From the NCBI RefSeq assembly GCF_014287795.1, contig NZ_JACOON010000002.1, positions 372,001-436,000 on the forward strand: a DNA stretch of 64,000 nucleotides, read 5' to 3'. This DNA is from Christensenella tenuis. Its GTDB lineage: Bacteria > Bacillota > Clostridia > Christensenellales > Christensenellaceae. The position numbers were made by a program, and so were the translations under genes. Shown piece by piece: positions 58,361 to 64,000 of this stretch. Every line of letters starts with the position of its first letter. The first letter of the stretch is position 1. The notes beneath the pieces were generated by a model. That model saw only the letters and a program-made list of their open reading frames with translations. It had not been told where the DNA came from and ran no database searches.

Positions 58361-60166
58361 ATGAAAAAGATAATATGTCTATTGGTTGTACTGTCTATGG
58401 TTGTTGCCACGTTTGCGGGGTGTGGTAAAGATGGACAGCAACAATCACCAGAACCTGCGGAAACAGTTATATCAAATTCTGAACAGCAAGATGAGATAAC
58501 GCCTACAGTATCTCCGTCGGCAAGTGCCTCGCCAACGCCAAGTGCTTCGCCGTCCGCTTCACCATCATCAACAGCATCAAAATCCATCTCTGGTACGGAT
58601 GGGAGAAACGGTAGGGATGGACAAGACGGCAAAGATGGGGCGAACGGTGAAGATGGTCGGGATGGTGCCGACGGTCAAACGCCATACATTGGTTCTAATG
58701 GTAATTGGTGGATTGGAAGCACAGATACAGGTGTATCGGCTACAGGGCAAGGAACGGAAAGTTCTATAGGTACGCCAATAGCAAATATTCCTGTTGGTAC
58801 AAAATTTCCTTGTTACCCGAATAAAGAGTTTGATTGGGTTACTGATGATGGAGTAACGGTACATATCAATTCTATTGATATTGAACTGACAGACAAAGAA
58901 CAGTTCACCGATATTAGTTGGGATGAATGGGCTACTAATCCAGAACTGAGGCGAGAAAGAGACCAGTATCAAAGAACGGATTATAAATATACAATCTCAT
59001 GCAAAATTACGGGCTATACAGACCCATCTTTAGCGGGCAATCAAATCTGGTTGAGATGTTTTGGCATTGAAGATGGTATTGGCGCAAAAGCTGTTATTGA
59101 TGATAATGGGCATTTTATTGCGTTTAATGATGGCAGTCAACGTCCATATTATCAGCAATATATTGATATGAATAAGATTATTTTTGATTACGCTTCCACT
59201 TATGGTCAACCAACGCCATCGCCAACACCTACGCCGGAGCCGCCTGTTATTGCTGATGTTGAAGCATTTATTGATGTAGCAAAAGCACAGTTAGATAAAC
59301 CTTATGCTTACGGTGGTAAGGGACCAGATTCTTTTGATACATCTGGATTTATTTATTATACACTCAAGCAAAGTGGAAGCTCTGTTGGATTTATGACTTC
59401 CAGCGGCTGGGCGAATAGCAGTTATCCCAATGCAGAAGGTGGATATTTGCGTGGGGATATTCTTTGCATGCCCGGACGATTGGCAATTTACTTAGGCAAT
59501 AACCAGATGATTGAAGCATCGCAGTCCGAAGGAAAAGTAGTAATAGTAGAGTTGGATGATGCTACGAGGCAGACGATTACCTGCGGGAAGCGTTTATACA
59601 ATTTGACGCTACCTCCCTCGAATGGAAATACCCAAGCCGAAGCATTTGTCCAAAAAGCATTTGAACAATTAGACGTGCTTTATATGCTGGGGGGAAAGAC
59701 ACCAGAAAAAGGATTTGATTGTTCGGGGTTGGTGGATTATGCGCTTAATAACAGCGGAAACGGTAGTTTTGCGTATATGACGTCCAGTCAATGGGCACAG
59801 AGCAGCTATCAGACAGTAGATAAATTTGAGGATTTGCAGTATGGCGATATCGTATGTTTAACGGGGCATGTGGCAATTTGCATAGGTGACGGTATAGTGA
59901 TAGATGCTTCGTCTGCCGCAGGAAAAGTAGTCATGCGGGAAATGAGCTCGTGGTTTGAGGATAGATTTATCTGCGGGAAGCGTCTGTTTGGAACAAGCAC
60001 CGCCACGATGCAATCTGAAACGGAAGAATCTATACCTACCCCATCCCCCACGCAAACACCTAAAGAATCGCCCAGCGCAAGTCCAACGGAAGGCGCAAAT
60101 GTTACCCCGTCTAATTCACGAGAATTGACGGTATCCCCAAGCGAAAGCGTTACGGTTGCACCATAG
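58361..60166 (+). CDS. Lipoprotein with collagen-like tract and two NlpC/P60 domains
   Basis: Secreted, membrane-anchored protein of 601 residues. The lipobox AGC is at about residue 20. A Pro/Ser-rich linker leads to collagen-like Gly-X-Y repeats (about residues 79-106) and a TPYIG-NWWIG motif. After a small beta domain come two NlpC/P60 cell-wall peptidase copies (from about residues 305 and 430). The second has Cys454 (FDCSG) and His503 (GHVAI); the first has Thr327 and Arg373 there and should be inactive. A Ser/Pro-rich tail ends it. The ATG at 58361 follows GGAG. Confidence 0.88.
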   Translation: MKKIICLLVVLSMVVATFAGCGKDGQQQSPEPAETVISNSEQQDEITPTVSPSASASPTPSASPSASPSSTASKSISGTDGRNGRDGQDGKDGANGEDGRDGADGQTPYIGSNGNWWIGSTDTGVSATGQGTESSIGTPIANIPVGTKFPCYPNKEFDWVTDDGVTVHINSIDIELTDKEQFTDISWDEWATNPELRRERDQYQRTDYKYTISCKITGYTDPSLAGNQIWLRCFGIEDGIGAKAVIDDNGHFIAFNDGSQRPYYQQYIDMNKIIFDYASTYGQPTPSPTPTPEPPVIADVEAFIDVAKAQLDKPYAYGGKGPDSFDTSGFIYYTLKQSGSSVGFMTSSGWANSSYPNAEGGYLRGDILCMPGRLAIYLGNNQMIEASQSEGKVVIVELDDATRQTITCGKRLYNLTLPPSNGNTQAEAFVQKAFEQLDVLYMLGGKTPEKGFDCSGLVDYALNNSGNGSFAYMTSSQWAQSSYQTVDKFEDLQYGDIVCLTGHVAICIGDGIVIDASSAAGKVVMREMSSWFEDRFICGKRLFGTSTATMQSETEESIPTPSPTQTPKESPSASPTEGANVTPSNSRELTVSPSESVTVAP

Positions 60167-60251
60167 ACGAAAGCGTGATATGGATTTCCACACATCTTCA
60201 TATAAGGGGAAAATGTGATTTTTCATGTCAAAGAGAGTCATAATGAAATAT

Positions 60252-60312
60252 GCGGGGCGGTAGAGTAACACTGAGATATGTGTTGCTTGCCGCCCCGCCG
60301 TTCCTCTTTTAC
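60252..60312 (+). terminator. Terminator of the lipoprotein gene
   Basis: GCGGGGCGG and CCGCCCCGC outer arms with inner AACAC/GTGTT pairing; TTCCTCTTTT follows a few bases later. Confidence 0.75.
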
Positions 60313-60377
60313 GTTCTGAATATTCAGTAGATGTATTTTCTTAAATGGAGAATGCCGTAAAATACAGCAAAACGAGC

Positions 60378-60490
60378 GTTCACAAAAACAGTTCTTAATG
60401 TGAGCACTTTTTTTGTTGCTCAAATATAGGAAAAAAGAGGGTAAAATACACACAAAGTGTTCAAGAAATATTGACAACCATTTTGTGAAC
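60378..60490. repeat. Inverted repeat beside the resolvase promoter, possible res site
   Basis: Exact 10-bp arms GTTCACAAAA (60378-60387) and TTTTGTGAAC (60481-60490) about 93 bp apart, with a third related GTGTTCA near 60457. The right arm lies inside the promoter spacer. Serine resolvases bind such inverted subsites and repress their own promoter. Confidence 0.55.
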
Positions 60491-60499
60491 AAATATAAT
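60471..60499 (+). promoter_or_regulatory. Promoter of the serine recombinase
   Basis: TTGACA at 60471-60476 and TATAAT at 60494-60499 with a 17-bp spacer: full consensus. Confidence 0.9.
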
Positions 60500-60534
60500 A
60501 TAAGTACAAGGAAAAAAGAAACAGGGTGAAAAAT

Positions 60535-61134
60535 ATGGCAGTCAATTATGGATATGCAAGATGTTCCACAAATGAGGATAGGCAGGATATTGAACGGCAG
60601 ATTCGGGAACTCATACAACAAGGGGTAGAGCGTGATAACATCTATCTGGAATATGAAAGCGGAATGAAAGAAGATAGGGTAGAGTGGAAGCGCTTAATTG
60701 AAAAATTACAGGAAGGCGATACCATAACGTCACTGGAAGTCAGCCGTATCACGCGCAGTACGAAACAATTATTGGATATAATTGAGATGGTGAAGGAACG
60801 CCGTTTAAAACTGTCTATCGTTGGTTCTATCACTGTTGATTGTACGGCAGGGGAAGAGATAGACCCAATGACAAAAGCGTTCCTACAGATGGCAGGCGTG
60901 TTTGCAGAACTGGAGCGCAACATGATAAGCCAACGCGTCAAGAGCGGAATGGCGAACGCCGCCGCTAAAGGTCGAAAGGCAGGTAGACCGCATACGTCAT
61001 TAGATGATATTCCCTCAGTATTTATGAAGCACTATCCCAAGTATAAAAAGAAGGAAATCAATGTGTCGGAATTTGCACGGTTGTGTGGGATGAGTCGGAC
61101 GACGATTTATAAGTATGTAGGGATAATGACATAA
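60535..61134 (+). CDS. Serine recombinase, resolvase/invertase type
   Basis: Small resolvase of 199 residues. The catalytic domain starts NYGYARCSTNEDRQDIERQ with the nucleophilic Ser, then ISRLARS-type sequence appears as VSRITRST, and IVGSITVDCTAGEE and FAELERNMISQR match the family. The C-terminal helix-turn-helix (from about residue 165) reads NVSEFARLCGMSRTTIYKY. The ATG at 60535 is six bases after AGGGTG. It should act at repeats just upstream to resolve dimers or cointegrates. Confidence 0.92.
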   Translation: MAVNYGYARCSTNEDRQDIERQIRELIQQGVERDNIYLEYESGMKEDRVEWKRLIEKLQEGDTITSLEVSRITRSTKQLLDIIEMVKERRLKLSIVGSITVDCTAGEEIDPMTKAFLQMAGVFAELERNMISQRVKSGMANAAAKGRKAGRPHTSLDDIPSVFMKHYPKYKKKEINVSEFARLCGMSRTTIYKYVGIMT

Positions 61135-61185
61135 AGTTTAAAACAAGGAAATAAATTTACTGATAATATAATTTTTAGATTAAGA

Positions 61186-61214
61186 TTGACAAAATTAATA
61201 AAAAATCTTATACT
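61186..61214 (+). promoter_or_regulatory. Promoter of the candidate conflict module
   Basis: TTGACA at 61186-61191 and TATACT at 61209-61214 with a 17-bp spacer. Confidence 0.88.
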
Positions 61215-61248
61215 CTTCTTATAAATAATAGATAGGAGGATTCCCGTA

Positions 61249-61980
61249 TTGATTTTACTCCGAGAAGAGTATAAGCGAGCTTTTGTAGAGGCAATAGACA
61301 GTGGCTTACAGCGTTCAAGTGACCGACTAGCATCGGAAAATAAAAGATATAATAATGCAGCGAATTTTGCAAAGCTAGATGATATTTATGATGCAGTAGC
61401 ACGTGTGCTTGAAGCCTGTTCGCATACCAGAGTAGTGACGTTAAGAAGGGGCGGCTATAAATTGCCGCTTGTTTACGATGAGAAAACCCGTGTACTGATT
61501 TCTGTAATGAACGAAAGTAAATTTAAAGATTTGCTTTCAGAATATGGAAACGGACATTTTCACTACTTGCAGGGTATCGCAGGGTATAATGATATAGATG
61601 AGGGGAAGCAAATTGTATGGGAAGAGTGTATTACACCGCCAGATGATGAAGTAGCTGCCATTAAGGAACAAGTTGAAGTGTTACTTGGTGGGGAGACGCC
61701 TCAATCCTATGTAACTATTGTATTTCTAATGCATGGGTTAGAAATTATTGGTGCAAAAGCAGTACTAGTATCAAAATACATGAAAATTATTGAAATAGAA
61801 GATTTGAGTCATTATATTGAAGTTCATTATCAGACATTTGAACCCATAGATGAGGTAGAGGAGGATGATGGAATTGATATTAAACTGAAAAAATTTGTTT
61901 TTATGTTTGATGATGAAGAGGATATCCCTGTTGATGAAAAGGATAAGAAAAGACAGCTTGGTAAAGATGCCATTGAGTAA
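61249..61980 (+). CDS. Unrecognised protein, possibly DUF5986-like
   Basis: Protein of 243 residues starting at a TTG nine bases after AGGAGG. No signal peptide or membrane segment. The N-terminal half is helical (REEYKRAFVEAIDSGLQRSSD) and the middle has LRRGGYKLPLVYDEKTRVLISVMNESKF, a beta-rich stretch; the tail is acidic. I associate this shape with DUF5986, often encoded next to an XRE-ImmA/IrrE protein in Firmicutes, but this is recall, not a search. It is the first gene of the promoter-led module and could be its toxin or effector. Confidence 0.55.
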   Translation: MILLREEYKRAFVEAIDSGLQRSSDRLASENKRYNNAANFAKLDDIYDAVARVLEACSHTRVVTLRRGGYKLPLVYDEKTRVLISVMNESKFKDLLSEYGNGHFHYLQGIAGYNDIDEGKQIVWEECITPPDDEVAAIKEQVEVLLGGETPQSYVTIVFLMHGLEIIGAKAVLVSKYMKIIEIEDLSHYIEVHYQTFEPIDEVEEDDGIDIKLKKFVFMFDDEEDIPVDEKDKKRQLGKDAIE

Positions 61981-61998
61981 TCGAATGGAGAGTGAATT

Positions 61999-63123
61999 AT
62001 GGAATTCAAAGGAAAGCGTCTTCGTATGGCGCGATTGTATAGAAATATGTCCATTACAGACCTAGAGGCACATGTGACAGTAAGCAAGCAAGCAATTTCA
62101 CAATATGAAAAAGATGAGATAACTCCCAAAGTCGATGTAGTTCTGCAATTTGTAAAGGTGCTTGGTTTTCCATTAGGTTTTTTTACGTCAAAAAACCTGT
62201 ATAATTTTGCAGCAAAAAATAACACTTTTTTTAGAGCGTCAGCTACAACTAAGAAATTGGATTTGGATACGCAAGAAATAAAAATAGAGATGATAATTTT
62301 TATCTATAATTTTTTAAAAAATTATTTAGATATGCCTGCGTTTAATCTTCCTCGAATTGATAAGATAGATGATTTTGATTCAATGGCACAGGAAGTAAGA
62401 AATCTTTGGGGAGTATATGATAGACCAATAGAGAATATGGTCAATCTGCTTGAGCGAAATGGGATAATTGTATCTGCTCTGGATGTTCAGAATAAAAAAA
62501 TAGATGCATTTACGCAAATGCCTTTTGGTAAGGAAGAACAATTTTGTGTTGTCCTTGGAAATGATAAACAGTCAATGGTGCGTCGGAATTTTGATGCAGC
62601 ACATGAACTAGGTCATATAGTAATGCATCGAGATATGGTAGTAAAGGATTTGGCTCAGGAAGAATATAAAGCGATGGAACAAGAGGCTAACTTATTTGCA
62701 GCATCATTCTTATTGCCACACAGTGCATTCGACAATGATTTAAGTAATCCATTAGATTTGAATTCTTATGTGCTGTTAAAGAAAAAATGGAAAGTATCAA
62801 TAGCTGCTATGATTATGCGCGCGAGGGCATTAGGGAGAATTTCGAATTTTGAATATCAAGCATTGATGAAGAAACGCTCTTATAGAAAATGGATAGCATG
62901 CGAACCGTTTGATAAAGAGTGGAAATTGCAAGAACCTACACTGTTTAAAAAAGCGATAAAAATATTGCTTGATAATGGGATGTCTGGTGACAAAATTCTT
63001 TTTGAGTTATCAAAAAGTGGATTGACGCTAAACGCTAGTGATTTTGAGGAGTTGTTATCCTTACCAAAGGGAATGTTAGATGTTATAGACGAGCCAGAGT
63101 TAAAACTGCGATTAGTAAAGTAA
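61999..63123 (+). CDS. XRE helix-turn-helix protein with ImmA/IrrE metallopeptidase domain
   Basis: Regulator-protease of 374 residues starting 18 bases after the previous gene (GGAGAGTG site). The N-terminal XRE domain (about 1-65) reads KRLRMARLYRNMSITDLEAHVTVSKQAISQYEKDE. The middle ImmA/IrrE zinc-peptidase domain has the HELGH motif at residues 202-206 and the later EQEANLFAASFLLP helix that supplies a third ligand. A C-terminal helical part follows. Such proteins repress an operon and destroy a partner or repressor on stress. Here it is likely the antitoxin or control protein of the module. Confidence 0.9.
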   Translation: MEFKGKRLRMARLYRNMSITDLEAHVTVSKQAISQYEKDEITPKVDVVLQFVKVLGFPLGFFTSKNLYNFAAKNNTFFRASATTKKLDLDTQEIKIEMIIFIYNFLKNYLDMPAFNLPRIDKIDDFDSMAQEVRNLWGVYDRPIENMVNLLERNGIIVSALDVQNKKIDAFTQMPFGKEEQFCVVLGNDKQSMVRRNFDAAHELGHIVMHRDMVVKDLAQEEYKAMEQEANLFAASFLLPHSAFDNDLSNPLDLNSYVLLKKKWKVSIAAMIMRARALGRISNFEYQALMKKRSYRKWIACEPFDKEWKLQEPTLFKKAIKILLDNGMSGDKILFELSKSGLTLNASDFEELLSLPKGMLDVIDEPELKLRLVK

Positions 63124-63178
63124 AGCATTAATAATAGGGGAAGAGGACATATTTATACGAAAAGGACTGGTGAAAAGC

Positions 63179-64000
63179 ATGTCAAATCTTAAAGTTTTCG
63201 TTTCTTCTACATGTTATGATTTGAAAATATTGAGGGATAGACTGAGAAGCTTCATTGAAAGCATAGGCTATGAGCCTATTATGAGTGAATATAGCGATTT
63301 ATTATATGACCCTCGCGAGCATACACATGTGAGTTGTATCAATGAAGTGCCTAATTGTGACATGGTTCTTTTAATAATTGGTTCGCGTTTTGGAGGAAAA
63401 TGTAGTACGGATGCTTTGAAGAAAATAGACTTCGAGAGTTTGAAAGATAAAAGTAGGAGCACCGAGATATTGGATGAAAAAGACAAAGTTTTATCAATAA
63501 CACAGGCAGAAGTATTAAGGGCAATTCAAGCATCTTTGCCAATATATACTTTTGTTGAAGAAAAATTGTGGCATAATCATGAAATTTATGAGAAAAATAA
63601 GGATAGTCATATAATTGACGAAATGATTTTTCCGTCTATCGCTAAACCAGAGACCGCAAAATATATTTTCGAATTTATAAATTTTATTCGTGCTAGAAAT
63701 GTAGGAAATACTATATACCCATTTGATAATATTAACGATATTGAAGATGTACTAAGGAAACAGTGGGCAAATTATTTTCAACGTTTGCTTTGGGAAGAAA
63801 GAAATAATAGGATTGAACACAATAGAACTGCACTGCTAAGTGAACAATTAGAAGACCTGAAAACAGCTATTTTAACGACGATACAGGAAGATAGCAAAAG
63901 GGAAGTGGCAATGGGGGTTGTGCGCTTTAGAAGATTAAGTGATGTCTTAGTCGCATTAAAGTACACATCAATTAGTAAATTAAAAAAGCAAAGTAGCACT
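63179..64000 (+). CDS. DUF4062-domain protein, 3' end outside window
   Basis: First 274 residues of a larger protein; the frame is open to the last base, so the true end is not seen. The N-terminal 100 residues match DUF4062: KVFVSSTCYDLKILRDRLRS, GYEPIMSEYSD, YDPREHTHVSC, and MVLLIIGSRFGG. This is a TIR-like/flavodoxin-like domain found at the front of multidomain defence and NLR-like proteins. The start ATG at 63179 is 55 bases after the XRE-ImmA stop, so it may be part of the same transcript. The C-terminal domain would show what it does. Confidence 0.8.
   Translation, partial: MSNLKVFVSSTCYDLKILRDRLRSFIESIGYEPIMSEYSDLLYDPREHTHVSCINEVPNCDMVLLIIGSRFGGKCSTDALKKIDFESLKDKSRSTEILDEKDKVLSITQAEVLRAIQASLPIYTFVEEKLWHNHEIYEKNKDSHIIDEMIFPSIAKPETAKYIFEFINFIRARNVGNTIYPFDNINDIEDVLRKQWANYFQRLLWEERNNRIEHNRTALLSEQLEDLKTAILTTIQEDSKREVAMGVVRFRRLSDVLVALKYTSISKLKKQSST

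Noticed and set aside
58361..59200. CRISPR-like or satellite repeat in the collagen-like tract
   Set aside because: The repetition is codon-level Gly-X-Y coding within an intact frame; there are no spacers of constant size.

Overview
The window reads as a chromosomal segment of a Gram-positive Clostridia-type Firmicute. Supporting signs are near-universal AGGAGG-type ribosome binding sites, sigma-A promoters with 17-bp spacers, lipobox lipoproteins in place of periplasmic proteins, an L10-leader before rplJ, TPP riboswitches on thiamine genes, and an ECF-type ThiT. I cannot fix the genus from sequence alone. Bases 1 to about 55.6 kb look like resident chromosome of moderate GC. From about 55.6 kb to the right edge the sequence is visibly AT-richer and carries recombinases, a plasmid-like replication protein and a candidate conflict module, so I read it as an integrated mobile element whose right end lies outside the window.

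Layout. 1-6.1 kb: the end of a ROK protein, then an Rbs-type sugar ABC operon (lipoprotein, permease, ATPase) ending in a uroporphyrinogen-decarboxylase-fold methyltransferase-like gene. 6.1-12.9 kb: an acyl-CoA transferase, a 49-residue membrane protein, a D,D-carboxypeptidase, an orphan Rbs-type ATPase paired with a DeoR regulator, and a VOC protein. 13.2-19.9 kb: a second sugar operon (SDR dehydrogenase, lipoprotein, TIM-barrel isomerase, permease, ATPase, second permease), followed by an IS remnant. 20.3-22.3 kb: leuB and a divergent TIM-barrel isomerase. 22.4-30 kb: a thiamine locus, riboswitch-thiE-thiD-thiC-thiS-thiF-thiG-thiH-tenI, with a convergent, separately riboswitch-controlled thiT.

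30-34.3 kb: a YfbR-like nucleotidase and a LacI regulator fused to a whole cytoplasmic solute-binding-protein domain. The next promoter, carrying a long LacI-style palindrome, drives a second uroporphyrinogen-decarboxylase-fold gene. 34.3-36.8 kb: rplJ-rplL with an L10 leader and three small uncharacterised genes. 36.9-40.9 kb: a two-component system, a membrane-anchored accessory protein and a cell-wall amidase; matching 11-bp-period direct repeats precede the regulator and the amidase. 41-46.1 kb: an XRE-cupin regulator and potABCD. 46.2-55.5 kb: housekeeping genes (a cytidylate-kinase-like protein, MATE pump, M29 aminopeptidase, galE, fba, a paired small transporter, gap).

55.6-64 kb, mobile region: a tyrosine recombinase, a replication-initiator-like protein, a ribbon-helix-helix protein, a large lipoprotein with a collagen-like tract and two NlpC/P60 domains (the first lacking its catalytic Cys and His), a serine resolvase beside spaced inverted repeats, and a promoter-led gene set of an unknown protein (possibly DUF5986), an XRE-ImmA/IrrE metallopeptidase and a DUF4062 protein cut by the window edge. 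The set resembles a regulated toxin-antitoxin or anti-phage module. It and the LacI-solute-binding fusion are the two most novel-looking items. I saw no tRNA, rRNA or CRISPR array.
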